Shown here one piece after another: positions 16,929 through 24,939 of a stretch of DNA of 64,000 nt (within the stretch, counting starts at the first letter, position 1; every line of letters starts with the position of its first letter). The stretch covers positions 30,454 through 94,453 of the forward strand of contig NZ_JBITLV010000010.1 in the NCBI RefSeq assembly GCF_044465595.1. The letters are read 5' to 3'. The DNA comes from Spongisporangium articulatum. Its GTDB lineage: Bacteria; Actinomycetota; Actinomycetes; Actinomycetales; Kineosporiaceae. The position numbers were made by a program, and so were the translations under genes. The notes under the pieces are model-generated. The model saw only the letters and a list, made by a program, of their open reading frames with translations, was not told where the DNA came from and did no database searches.

Positions 16929-18706
16929 GTGCCGGGTGGTCGACGGTCCGGAGCTGGGATGCCGGGCCGGTCGAGGCGGCCGGGAAAGGGCTGAAAAGGG
17001 TTGAGGACCATCTGTTGTCGTTGGACGACGAGGTGCGGCGGGCGGGCGCGCGGCGGTGGGTGGGGCGGGCCGCCGAGGGGGCTGCTGCGGAGTTGGCCGG
17101 GCTGCGGGAGCAGTTGGAGGACCGGCTGATGGAGATCTCGGCGGTACGGCGGGGGTTGTTCGAGGCGGCGGACGCGATCACGGGGGTGCGCGCGGCGGTG
17201 GAGGCGGTGGAGGCCTTCGCGCGGGCCAACGGCCTGTCGATCAGTGAGACGGGCACGGTCACGGATGTCGAGGGGCCGGGCCGGCGATATGCGACGCAGC
17301 ACGATGCGGATGTGGCCGATGCCGAGCGTCGGGGCCTGGTGCAGGAGTGCGTGACCAGGATGGATCAGGCGGTGCGGAAGGCGGCGGAGGTGGACGCGGA
17401 CCTGTGTCGGGTGCTGCGTTCCGGCGTCCTGGGCAGCCAGTTGGCGGCGCAGGACCCGGCGAGTCTGCGCGCGGCGACGCAGGTGGGTGATGCGTTCGGG
17501 GATGACGGGTTGTACGCGCCGCCGAGCGGTGGTCCGGACGGGATGGGGACGGCGGCGCAGAACGCAGGCTGGTGGGACAGTCTCTCGCCGGCCGAGCAGC
17601 GGGCGGTGGTCTACAAGCATCCGGAGTGGATCGGGAACCGGGACGGGGTGCCGGCCCGGTTTCGGGACCAGGCCAACCGCATCCGGCTCGGTCAGGAGAG
17701 TGCGTCGGTGGACCAGCAGATCGCGGTGCTGGAAGCCCAGCGGGACTACCGCAGGCAGCAGGTGATCGAGGCGATGCGCAACCACGGGGGCGGCGGGGGC
17801 TACGTGGGTGCCGACGACCCGGACATCTACGCCGATCTCGACAAGCAACTCGACCGACTGCGCGAGCAGAAGGCCGCCCTGGCCACGGTGACCACCCTGG
17901 CGGGGCAGCCAGGCCACCAGATCCTGGGGCTGGACCTCACCCGGGGTCGGCCGCAGGCGATCGTTGCGGTGGGCGATGTCGACACCGCGAAGCACGTGGC
18001 GGTCTTCACCCCGGGGCTGGGGTCGTCGGTGGCCGGGATGGAGGGGTACGACGGCCACATGCGCGAGTTGCAGTTGCGGGCCTCGAGGCTGGCGAATGGT
18101 GACTCTGTCGCAGCGGTCACATGGATCGGGTACCAGTCGCCGCAGGTCGACCCCGGAAGCCTTGCCTCGGGGAATTCCGTCGCCCTGGCCGGGGCGGCGA
18201 AGGACGGCGGCAACCACCTGGCCGAGTTCTACCGCGGGATCAACGCCTCCCGGTCGACCGACCCCGACCTGACCGCCCTCGGGCATTCCTACGGGTCGAC
18301 GACGACGGGGTACGCCTTGCAGCAGCCGGGCACCGGGGTCGACCGAGCGGCCTTCTTCGGCTCACCTGGGCTCGGCGTGAGTACGACCGACCAGTTGAAC
18401 GTGCCGACCGGGACGGCCTCCTACGCCGAGGCGAAGTGGGACCCGGTCGGCGACCTCGATCGGTTCGGTGCCGACCCGACCGTCATGCCCGGGATGAACC
18501 AGTTGCAGACGGGCGCGGCCATGGCTCCGCCGGGGTCCGCATATGCCGGGCACCAACTGGACGGGGTCACGTTGCACACGGCCTACCTCAACGACGGCAG
18601 CACCAGCCAGTACAACCTGGCGACCGTCGTGGCCGACCGGCAGGACGTGGCGGTCCGCGGAACGAACTTCGGTTACACCGACCAGGACGGCTGGTGGCAC
18701 CCATGA
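16925..18706 (+). CDS. DUF1023-type alpha/beta-hydrolase, putative ESX effector
   Basis: 593 residues. An N-terminal helical, WXG/LXG-like region (about 1-160, rich in Ala/Glu/Arg) is followed by a spacer and a DUF1023-type alpha/beta-hydrolase (about 300-560). The nucleophile elbow is GHSYGST (Ser about 454), and strand motifs include VAVFTPGLGSS and AFFGSPGLG. Such hydrolases sit in many actinobacterial ESX-linked clusters; esterase or lipase activity is likely but the substrate is unknown. It is coupled by 4-bp overlaps to the small helical protein upstream and to a lipoprotein downstream. No Sec signal is present, in keeping with export by a type VII system. The effector role is inferred. 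Confidence 0.68.
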   Translation: MSAGWSTVRSWDAGPVEAAGKGLKRVEDHLLSLDDEVRRAGARRWVGRAAEGAAAELAGLREQLEDRLMEISAVRRGLFEAADAITGVRAAVEAVEAFARANGLSISETGTVTDVEGPGRRYATQHDADVADAERRGLVQECVTRMDQAVRKAAEVDADLCRVLRSGVLGSQLAAQDPASLRAATQVGDAFGDDGLYAPPSGGPDGMGTAAQNAGWWDSLSPAEQRAVVYKHPEWIGNRDGVPARFRDQANRIRLGQESASVDQQIAVLEAQRDYRRQQVIEAMRNHGGGGGYVGADDPDIYADLDKQLDRLREQKAALATVTTLAGQPGHQILGLDLTRGRPQAIVAVGDVDTAKHVAVFTPGLGSSVAGMEGYDGHMRELQLRASRLANGDSVAAVTWIGYQSPQVDPGSLASGNSVALAGAAKDGGNHLAEFYRGINASRSTDPDLTALGHSYGSTTTGYALQQPGTGVDRAAFFGSPGLGVSTTDQLNVPTGTASYAEAKWDPVGDLDRFGADPTVMPGMNQLQTGAAMAPPGSAYAGHQLDGVTLHTAYLNDGSTSQYNLATVVADRQDVAVRGTNFGYTDQDGWWHP

Positions 18707-19317
18707 GTCGGGCGCTTCGAACCTGGACGGTTCTCGTGATCGCCGTCGTTCTGGCGGCCGGGTGTTCGAGAGGGATGGATTCCGTGGAAGCCGAGCAGGA
18801 GTTGCGGAGTAGGCCGAGTTTCGAGTCGGCGCAGGCTGACTATCTGGCGATGCTGGATGCGATGCGCGAGGCGTTCTCGCAGGTGACGCCGTCGCTGCGG
18901 TGGAAGACGACCATGTCGGCCGTCTTCAACCAGGGCCTCTGCGCGCCGCCGTTCACGAAGGTCGAGGGCGCTGGTTCGGCCACCTACGACAGCGGGGATG
19001 CGGTCGGGGTGATCGCTGTCGGGGACTGGCCGCGGACCGAGCAGGCGGTGGCGGCGGTGGGGGCGAGGTACGGGTTCACCGGGTCGCAGGCCATGCAGAA
19101 GGGCCCGACGAATTTCTACGTCGTGCTGCACGGCCGCTACGGCGACACCGTGGAGTTCGGGTTCCTGGACGGCAGTCGGGTGGTGCTCTCCGTCTACGGG
19201 GCGTGTTTCATCCGGCAGGTGGAGCCCACGCCCTACGTGCCGCCCGACCCGTTCGCGCAGTCGCCCACCCCGTCGTCTTCGTCGTCTTCGTCGTCCTCGT
19301 CGTCGGTGGGGGAGTGA
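18703..19317 (+). CDS. LppA-like lipoprotein, putative immunity protein
   Basis: 204 residues starting at ATG 18703, overlapping the hydrolase stop by 4 bp. It has a lipoprotein signal with lipobox VLAAGC (Cys about 19). The mature part includes a paired-cysteine pattern (QGLCAPPF and VYGACFIRQ) like mycobacterial LppA/LppB proteins. The C-terminus ends in a run of about eleven serines encoded by alternating TCT/TCG codons, which is prone to slippage. It would be anchored outside the cytoplasmic membrane. Because it directly follows a candidate secreted hydrolase, it may neutralise that enzyme; this is inference and no binding motif is visible. Confidence 0.65.
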   Translation: MSRALRTWTVLVIAVVLAAGCSRGMDSVEAEQELRSRPSFESAQADYLAMLDAMREAFSQVTPSLRWKTTMSAVFNQGLCAPPFTKVEGAGSATYDSGDAVGVIAVGDWPRTEQAVAAVGARYGFTGSQAMQKGPTNFYVVLHGRYGDTVEFGFLDGSRVVLSVYGACFIRQVEPTPYVPPDPFAQSPTPSSSSSSSSSSSVGE

Positions 19318-19318
19318 C

Positions 19319-19762
19319 GTGTACGGCGACCCGGACGAGTTGGAGCGGCTCGCGGTGGGCATCCGCGAGCAGGCGCAGGGGGTGCGCGAACAGGCGCAGG
19401 CCCGGTTGCAGCGCAGCGAGCAGGCGACGTGGGCGTCGTCGGCGGCCGAGGAGTGGCGGCAGCGGGTGCGGGAGGAGACGACGCACGCGAACACCAGCGC
19501 CGACACCCTCGACGAGGCCGCTCAGGCCCTGATCGCGCACGCGGCCGAGGTGCGCGAGCGGCTGGCGGCGATCGCGGCCGCCGAGAAGGCGGTCACCGGC
19601 TGGTTCAAGGACCGGTGGAACGACCTGGAGCGGGTCGCGTCGACCGCCACCGGCGACGCGGTGCGCGGCATCGAGACGGCGGCGCAGGAGTTGCGCGACG
19701 GGTGGGCGTCGCTGCCGCCGCCCGGCGACGCGCGCTGGCTCGAGCTGAAGATCGGGGGCTGA
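19319..19762 (+). CDS. Helical WXG-like ESX-associated protein
   Basis: 147 residues, GTG start 1 bp after the previous stop. Almost entirely helical and highly charged: an N-terminal hairpin with a WASSAAEEWRQRV turn, then a long helix. It ends WLELKIGG. The Trp-Ala-Ser-Ser turn resembles the WxG turn without its glycine. No signal peptide. It lies directly upstream of an EspG-like chaperone and a lipase, mirroring the small helical protein before the DUF1023 hydrolase. It is probably a dedicated partner or structural adaptor for the downstream substrate. Sequence identity to a named family is not recognised. Confidence 0.6.
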   Translation: MYGDPDELERLAVGIREQAQGVREQAQARLQRSEQATWASSAAEEWRQRVREETTHANTSADTLDEAAQALIAHAAEVRERLAAIAAAEKAVTGWFKDRWNDLERVASTATGDAVRGIETAAQELRDGWASLPPPGDARWLELKIGG

Positions 19763-19764
19763 GA

Positions 19765-20604
19765 GTGACCGGACCACAGGTGGTGTTCACGTCCCGGGAG
19801 GTTGCGGAGCCGCGGCGGCTCGCGCTGTCGGCGCTGGCGTGGCGCCGGCTGGCCGAGTTCGCGCCCCGGCCGCTGCCCGGGGAGTTGCAACCGCCCCCGC
19901 TGCTGGCGGCCGACCCGGAGTCGATGCCGGGATCGAGTTCCGAGTCGGCCCGCATCGCCGCCGCCCTGGAGGGGGCCACGCCCGGGGACGTCCGGAACCC
20001 CGACGAGGAGCTGCGCGCGTCCGGCGTCCTGGTCGGGCCCGAGGCCGAGCCCGAGGTGCACCCGTCGGTGCAGGCCGACCTCGCCGTCCTGGCCGCCCCG
20101 CAGGTGCTGCTGCGCGTAGACGCCCAGGTGCCGGCCGGGCGCCGGCTCGCGCACGTCGCGTTGGCCGGTGAGCTGGTGGTCTGCCTGGTGCGCACGGACG
20201 ACGCCGGCGGGGTCGAGCTCTCGCTGGCCCCCGCCGTCCGGCTGGGTTCCGAGATCGCCCGGCTGGTGCCGGTTCTCGAGTCCGCGACCGAGGCGTCAGG
20301 TGAGCAGGTCGTGCCCCTGGAGGCGCTGGACGAGCCGGGGTCACTGCCCTACGCCGTCGTCGGTCGGCTGCTGGTCGACGTGCTCGCGGCGGTCCCTGGG
20401 CCCGGGGGCGCCGAGGGCCTGCGTGGGCGGGTGGTGTGGCTGGCGACGGACGCCGGGTGGGTCGGGTTGCGGCCCCGACCCGACGGGACGCCGCGGCAGC
20501 CGGTCGCTCTGGTCCCGGCCAAGGCCGCCGACCTGCCCGGCTGGCTGGCCCCGCTGATGACAACGGCCCTCGATCTGGGTGCGGGCGAAGGGGGCCCGGC
20601 GTGA
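19765..20604 (+). CDS. EspG-like ESX secretion chaperone
   Basis: 279 residues, GTG 19765 two bases after the preceding stop. The alternating strand/helix pattern fits EspG proteins: an N-terminal VVFTSREVAEPRRLALSALAWRRLAE segment split by proline, a central LRASGVLVG ... HPSVQADLAVLAAPQVLLRVDA block, and a C-terminal helical part. EspG chaperones bind PE/PPE-type heterodimers in the cytoplasm and keep them soluble for export. It overlaps the lipase gene by 4 bp and has no signal peptide. It is encoded several kb from the core ESX genes and in the opposite orientation to the PPE-like gene, so its client may be the adjacent lipase. Assignment is by pattern, moderate confidence. Confidence 0.58.
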   Translation: MTGPQVVFTSREVAEPRRLALSALAWRRLAEFAPRPLPGELQPPPLLAADPESMPGSSSESARIAAALEGATPGDVRNPDEELRASGVLVGPEAEPEVHPSVQADLAVLAAPQVLLRVDAQVPAGRRLAHVALAGELVVCLVRTDDAGGVELSLAPAVRLGSEIARLVPVLESATEASGEQVVPLEALDEPGSLPYAVVGRLLVDVLAAVPGPGGAEGLRGRVVWLATDAGWVGLRPRPDGTPRQPVALVPAKAADLPGWLAPLMTTALDLGAGEGGPA

Positions 20605-22064
20605 GTGAACCCTCGCCGTTCGGTGGTCCGTTCGTCCTGCCGGACGCGCCCTCGCAGCCGAAGCCGCCGGTCGTCGTCGAGAACGTGACCGGTGGGGCGG
20701 CCAGTGTCCGGGTGGAGTACGCCGAGTTGGAGCGGCTCGCGTTGTTCAGCGAGGACACCGCGGCCACGTTCTTGGCGGCGGTCGCGCGCGGGCACGCCGT
20801 CCTGGTGGATCCGAACCTGCTGGCGTCTGCGGTGCTGAACCCGGGTGGGGCGGCGAGGGTCGAGGCCGTGTTGTTGGAGGCGCTTGATGGGCCGCACGGT
20901 CTGACGCTGCTGGCGGGGGAGCTGACGGCGCACGCGGCGACGATCCGGTTGACGTCGCTGAAGTACCAGGCCACCGATGCGCTCGAGGCCGAGTCGATGC
21001 GCTTGCTGGACGGGATGCTGGCCGCGACGGGGCTGGGGACGGCCGCGTTCCTGCTGGTCAACCCGTTGGCGTTGCTGGCCACGGGCGGTGCGGCCTACCT
21101 GGGCAAGGACCAGCTGGTCGACGGTATGCAGTGGTTGGTGACGGAGCATCCCGGTGTCGTCGACCACCTGCTGCGCGGTCTGCCGAGTCTCATCTCGAAC
21201 ACGACGGGTATCCAGGTCAGCCAGTTGGAGGCGCAGCGCCTGCTCGCTGCGCAATACCCCGACAGCCCCGGGTATCTCGCCGACCGGTCCCAGGATCCGG
21301 CCGTCCCGGGGACGCCGCCGGGAAACGTCGCGGACCTGATCCGGGGCCTCGACTACGTCAACGAGACGAAGAAGCAGGACATGGGGCAGATCGCGGTTCA
21401 GGTGCTGCGCGGGCCGGACGGGCAGATCAAGAGCGTCATCGTCGACGTCCCCGGCACCGACGACTTCAACCCGAAACCCTGGGTCACGAACGACAGCGGC
21501 ACCATCAACGACATGCCGACCAACTTCCACGCCATGAACGGCGACACCACCAGCTACGAGAAGATGGTCGAGGAAGCCTTGCGACGCAGCGGGGTACCCG
21601 GTGGCAAGGACGGACCGCCGGTGATGCTCGTTGGGCACAGTCAGGGCGGCATCGTGGCGACCGCTATGGCCGGCCACACCCCCTACAACGTGACCCACGT
21701 CGTGACCGCCGGGTCACCGGTCGCCGCGATCTCCGTTCCGAGTGATGTTCAGGTGCTTTCACTCGAGAACAATTCCGATGTCGTTCCTCACCTGGACGCT
21801 GTCGACAACCCTGACACGGCCAACCGCACCACCGTCACGTTCGATGTCCTCGGCCAGGAGCACCGTGCAGGTACGGCCCACAGCATGAAGGAGTCGTACA
21901 TCCCCGGAGCCGAGGCGGTCGACGCGTCACCGAGCGCCTCGGTCAAGACATTCAAGGACGGTGCGTCGCCCTTCCTGGAGAACCCCTCGGGCACCACCGT
22001 GACGACGAACCGGTACCAGGCAAGTCGGGACCCGGGTGCAGCAGCAGGGAGCGTGCCTCGGTGA
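20601..22064 (+). CDS. Lipase-like alpha/beta-hydrolase, putative ESX effector
   Basis: 487 residues from GTG 20601. The N-terminal ~200 residues are helical, with hydrophobic stretches around AAFLLVNPLALLATGGAAYLG, and no Sec signal. The C-terminal half is an alpha/beta-hydrolase with strand VIVDVPGTDDF and lipase elbow GHSQGG (Ser about 346); an Asp in NNSDVVPHLD and a downstream His (AHSMKESY) complete a plausible triad. It is flanked by the EspG-like gene (4-bp overlap) and a lipoprotein gene (4-bp overlap). The layout recalls type VII lipase toxins with lipoprotein antidotes, such as staphylococcal TslA/TilA, though the domain order here is helical-first. A decayed partial copy lies at 23.0-23.3 kb. 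Confidence 0.68.
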   Translation: MSEPSPFGGPFVLPDAPSQPKPPVVVENVTGGAASVRVEYAELERLALFSEDTAATFLAAVARGHAVLVDPNLLASAVLNPGGAARVEAVLLEALDGPHGLTLLAGELTAHAATIRLTSLKYQATDALEAESMRLLDGMLAATGLGTAAFLLVNPLALLATGGAAYLGKDQLVDGMQWLVTEHPGVVDHLLRGLPSLISNTTGIQVSQLEAQRLLAAQYPDSPGYLADRSQDPAVPGTPPGNVADLIRGLDYVNETKKQDMGQIAVQVLRGPDGQIKSVIVDVPGTDDFNPKPWVTNDSGTINDMPTNFHAMNGDTTSYEKMVEEALRRSGVPGGKDGPPVMLVGHSQGGIVATAMAGHTPYNVTHVVTAGSPVAAISVPSDVQVLSLENNSDVVPHLDAVDNPDTANRTTVTFDVLGQEHRAGTAHSMKESYIPGAEAVDASPSASVKTFKDGASPFLENPSGTTVTTNRYQASRDPGAAAGSVPR

Positions 22065-22558
22065 CCATGAGTCGTAGGACGCTGCTCGGGGCGCCGGTCG
22101 GATGGGGCGTACTCCTGTTGACCACGGCCTGCTCCTCGGCCGGGGCCGGCCCGAAGGGACCGGATCGGACTGCGCAGAACGTCGCCGAGGCCCATCGGGT
22201 CGAGCAGGAGTTGACCGTGGCGCTGGCCACGGTGAGCAGGCGGCGACCTCCCGGTCAAGTAGCCGGCATCTCCGTGGCCTACCAGGGCGCCTGGCCGGAC
22301 ACCGGGTTGGTCGCCGTCAGCATGGACCTGCTCGCCTCCGAGAGGGATCGGCTGACGGTCTGGGCCGACAAGGCGACCGAATTGGTCTGGCGGAGCACCA
22401 TCAGCCCTCTGAGAACCATCACTCTGTTCATCAGCTGGGGGATGGCGGGCGAGCCGCAGATCCAGGGGCAACAGACCGTGACTCCGCTCGATGGCGACAC
22501 CGGGCGGACTGCGCTGCAGGCGAAGTATGGGGCGCGTCCGGTGGCGGACGACGCATGA
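22061..22558 (+). CDS. Lipoprotein, putative lipase immunity protein
   Basis: 165 residues, GTG 22061. Twin-arginine-like SRRTLLGA followed by lipobox LLTTAC (Cys about 24) marks an exported lipoprotein. The mature domain (about 35-150) has alternating helix and strand with WADKATELVWRS and PLRTITLFISWG; no known family is recognised. It is coupled to the lipase gene by a 4-bp overlap and to a decayed paralogue downstream by another 4-bp overlap. Being a surface lipoprotein directly behind a candidate toxic lipase, it is a reasonable immunity candidate; the duplicated, decayed paralogue fits the turnover seen in orphan-immunity arrays. Function is otherwise unknown. Confidence 0.6.
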   Translation: MTMSRRTLLGAPVGWGVLLLTTACSSAGAGPKGPDRTAQNVAEAHRVEQELTVALATVSRRRPPGQVAGISVAYQGAWPDTGLVAVSMDLLASERDRLTVWADKATELVWRSTISPLRTITLFISWGMAGEPQIQGQQTVTPLDGDTGRTALQAKYGARPVADDA

Positions 22559-23031
22559 CCAAGGTGTTGATTCGACGCCGAGTGATCATGCTCATCCCTT
22601 AGGTAGTCGCTTGCGCCGCGATCGCCTCGGCCTGTTCGTCGAAGGGACGGTCCGGACGCCGCCGCCAACGAGCGCGAGAGGCTTCGCATTCAATCGGAAC
22701 TGGCGAGTGAGCTGGGCATCACAACGGCCGATGTCGCGTATCAGGACTCCTGGCCGGATCAAGGAGTCCTGGCCGTCAGCCTGACCATCCCGGCCTCACA
22801 GCAGGACCGGGTAGGGAGCTGGTCCGACAAGGCCACAGAACTTGTCTGGCGCAGCCGAATCACGCCTCTGCGATCCATAACCATCTATATCGGCTGGGGA
22901 GCCTCCGGCGACGCCTCGCAGGCGCGAGGCACGTGGAGCGACGAACCGTTGTCCGAGGAAACCGGTCGATCGCAGTTGACCGCGAGTACGGGCCACGTCC
23001 AGTGGCTGACAAGCCATGACCGTAAACCTCC
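22555..23031 (+). pseudogene. Decayed paralogue of the lipoprotein at 22061-22558
   Basis: Begins ATGACC at 22555, overlapping the previous stop as its sibling does. The frame reads a signal-peptide-like start, hits an in-frame TAG at 22600-22602, resumes with a lipobox-like ASACSSKG, then must shift frame near 22648 to continue with a clear homologue of the sibling (SWSDKATELVWRS and PLRSITIYIGWG). At least one stop and one frameshift make it non-functional as a lipoprotein. It ends where a lipase fragment begins. The intact N-terminal coupling suggests it was once a translated second gene of the same type. Confidence 0.75.
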
Positions 23032-23325
23032 AAGAAGGACGACGAGGGCCAGATCGCGGTCGAGGTGCTACGCGGTGCGGACGGGCAGGTCCGCAGCGTG
23101 GTCGTCGACGTTCCCGGCCCGGACGACATCAACCCGAAGCCGTGGGTCACGGACGACAGGGCTCGATCAACGACCTGCCGACCAAGTTCCACGCCATGAA
23201 CGGCGACACCATCAGCTACGAGAAGATGGTCGAGGAAGTCTTGCGACGCAGGGGGTGCCAGCGGCAAGGACGGGCCGCCAGTCATGCTCGTCGGGCACAT
23301 CCCAGTGACTGGTCCGACTGAGGCT
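23032..23325 (+). pseudogene. Fragment of a lipase paralogue
   Basis: Starts abruptly at AAGAAGGAC and matches the middle of the lipase at 20601-22064 (GQIAVEVLRGADGQVRSVVV, then DINPKPWVTDD). A frameshift falls near 23158 (DDR to GSINDLPTKFHAMNGD). A second disruption follows MVEEVLRR, near 23255, and the similarity stops just inside the elbow at VMLVGH (about 23297), so the Ser-bearing HSQGG is lost. The N-terminal helical half and the C-terminus are absent. Together with the decayed lipoprotein it represents a degraded second effector/partner unit at the end of the cassette. Confidence 0.75.
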
Positions 23326-23362
23326 GCAGGAGCTTCGGTCGGTGGACTCCCTCGGCTCAGTG

Positions 23363-24544
23363 TCAGTGGGGTCGTCGGCGGGTGCGGATGAACGCGATGG
23401 CCCCGCCGGCGATTGCGATGAGCAGGGCGCCGAGTCCGCCGATGATGACGACCGGTTTCGGGCCCGAGGAAGCTGCGGTCCCGCTGGAGGCGCCGGGGAC
23501 GCCGCCGGTGTCCGTGTCGGGCGTCGGGCTGGACGTCGGATTTCCGCTGCCTGGGGGAAGAGCCCGGTCGAGTGCGTCGAAGACCGGGTTGGGGGCGTCG
23601 GCGGGGATCTTCTTCTGGATCGCGGTCAGGGGCAACGCGATACCGAAACCGGAGGCGTCGTCGGGCCCCTTCGGGCCGATGTCCTTGGCCGAGGCCAAGA
23701 GGCGGGCGAGGATCTGGCGGTTGGTCAGGTCGGGGTACTTGGACCAGACGAGAGCGGCAGCTCCTGACATGAGCGCGGTGGCGTCGCTCGTGCCGTCCGA
23801 GTAACCCTCGGCACCCTTGGAGTTCCGACTGGCCATGTGCACTCCTGGCGCAGCGAGCGCCACGCTGCTGCTCCTGGTCGACTTGGTCCAGACCTTCGCC
23901 CGATCGTCAACGGCTGCCACGGAGACCACACCTGGACAGTCCGCAGGAACGTTGTCCGTCCTTCGTCCATCGTTGCCGGCGCCCGCGAACAGCAGCGCTC
24001 CGTGGTCGACGGCATACCTGACTGCTGCGGGGATGTCGAGGTCGATCGCGTCGTCGCAGGGGTTCTCGGTGGCGATGGACATGTTGATGACTTTTGCACC
24101 GTGGTCAACGGCGTAGCGGATCTGCTTGCCAAGATCGGTCAGACCGGGGCCGTTGGTGATCGGCAGGATCTTCGCCTCGGGGGCTACTCCTGCGCCGGCC
24201 CAGGCGTGACCCTGGCCTGCGATGTAGACCGCCATCGCGGTGCCATGCCCGCGTGACGTCGAGTTCTTCCAGGGGTTACTGCCGTCGAATCCGAGCCCGG
24301 GTAGGACGCGCCCTTTCAATTCGGGCCGGGAGGCGTCGACCCCGTCGTCGATCACCGCCACCGTGATGCCCTGGCCGCGAGCGCCTGTGGCCCAGACCTT
24401 TTCGATGCCCCAGACCGTGAACCACCATTGGTCCTCGTCAGGCTTCGGCAGGGCGCGGGCGGACGTCGGAGCGGCGGTTCCGATGCCGAGTGCGGTCGCG
24501 GCCAGGAGCAGGGCGGCGGTGAGGGCGGTGAGTCGTCGCGTCAT
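23363..24544 (-). CDS. Mycosin-like subtilisin protease (second copy)
   Basis: 393 residues from ATG 24544. Signal peptide (about 1-30), S8 subtilase domain with catalytic Asp in AVIDDGVD, His in GHGTAMA, oxyanion Asn in AGAGNDG and Ser in GTSDATALMSG, a cysteine pair (ENPCDD, ADCPG), a Pro/Ser/Thr linker and one C-terminal membrane helix (about 365-385) ending IRTRRRPH. This is the mycosin layout, a protease anchored on the outer face of the membrane that stabilises or regulates ESX systems. It follows the mini-mycosin by 2 bp and is transcribed with the PPE-like/Esx genes. The window also holds a full MycP at 36.8-38.2 kb, so this is a second mycosin for one locus. Confidence 0.88.
   Translation of the reverse strand: MTRRLTALTAALLLAATALGIGTAAPTSARALPKPDEDQWWFTVWGIEKVWATGARGQGITVAVIDDGVDASRPELKGRVLPGLGFDGSNPWKNSTSRGHGTAMAVYIAGQGHAWAGAGVAPEAKILPITNGPGLTDLGKQIRYAVDHGAKVINMSIATENPCDDAIDLDIPAAVRYAVDHGALLFAGAGNDGRRTDNVPADCPGVVSVAAVDDRAKVWTKSTRSSSVALAAPGVHMASRNSKGAEGYSDGTSDATALMSGAAALVWSKYPDLTNRQILARLLASAKDIGPKGPDDASGFGIALPLTAIQKKIPADAPNPVFDALDRALPPGSGNPTSSPTPDTDTGGVPGASSGTAASSGPKPVVIIGGLGALLIAIAGGAIAFIRTRRRPH
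23365..23417 (+). repeat. Direct repeat copy 1 in the mycosin 3' end
   Basis: A 53-bp stretch that matches 24555-24607 at 52 positions by eye. Both copies encode the C-terminal membrane helix and basic tail (AGGAIAFIRTRRRPH) of the two neighbouring mycosin-type genes. The identity is higher than elsewhere in the pair, which points to recent duplication or gene conversion. Confidence 0.8.
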
Positions 24545-24546
24545 GG

Positions 24547-24882
24547 TCAACCTGAGTGGGGTCGTCGGCGGGTGCGGATGAACGCGATGGCGCCGCCGGC
24601 GATTGCGACGAGGAGGGCGGCGAGGCCGAGTTCGTCGAAGATCGGGGTGGGGGCGTCGGCCGGGACGTTGTCCACGATCGCCCTCAGCGGGCGGGCGATG
24701 CCGAAACCGGAGGAGTCGTCGCGGCCCTCGGGGCCGAGGGCGGTGAACCACCACTGCTCGTTCCCCGCCTTCGGCAGGGAACGCGCAGTGGCGGATGGCG
24801 CGACGGCGAGCGACAGTCCGATCAGGAATGCGGCCAGGGCCGCCGTCGTCGTCGTCGTGCGAACCTGACGCTTCGACGCCAC
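24547..24882 (-). CDS. Mini-mycosin: mycosin ends without the protease domain
   Basis: 111 residues from GTG 24882. The first ~46 residues are a mycosin signal peptide and N-terminus (SLPKAGNEQWWFTA, compare ALPKPDEDQWWFTV in the neighbour). The next residues jump directly to the end of the protease domain (SGFGIARPLRAIVDNVPADA, compare SGFGIALPLTAIQKKIPADA) and the C-terminal membrane helix and basic tail. The Asp, His and Ser catalytic regions are absent, yet the reading frame is intact and the gene sits 2 bp before the full mycosin. It is either a clean in-frame deletion remnant or a retained membrane-anchored accessory form. It cannot be a protease. Confidence 0.75.
   Translation of the reverse strand: MASKRQVRTTTTTAALAAFLIGLSLAVAPSATARSLPKAGNEQWWFTALGPEGRDDSSGFGIARPLRAIVDNVPADAPTPIFDELGLAALLVAIAGGAIAFIRTRRRPHSG
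24555..24607 (+). repeat. Direct repeat copy 2 in the mini-mycosin 3' end
   Basis: Second copy of the 53-bp near-identical repeat at 23365-23417, 1190 bp away and in the same orientation. Recombination between the copies would delete the complete mycosin and leave a single 3' end. Confidence 0.8.
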
Positions 24883-24939
24883 GTTGCCTACTTCCGTCGT
24901 CCGGGCTGGTGCGGAAGAGACCGCAGAGTCGCGAGCAGA

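Noticed and set aside
19261..19316. Short tandem repeat (TCG/TCT run) as a regulatory microsatellite
   Set aside because: It is coding and gives a poly-Ser tail at the lipoprotein end; noted there, but nothing indicates phase variation because slippage would only change the last residues.
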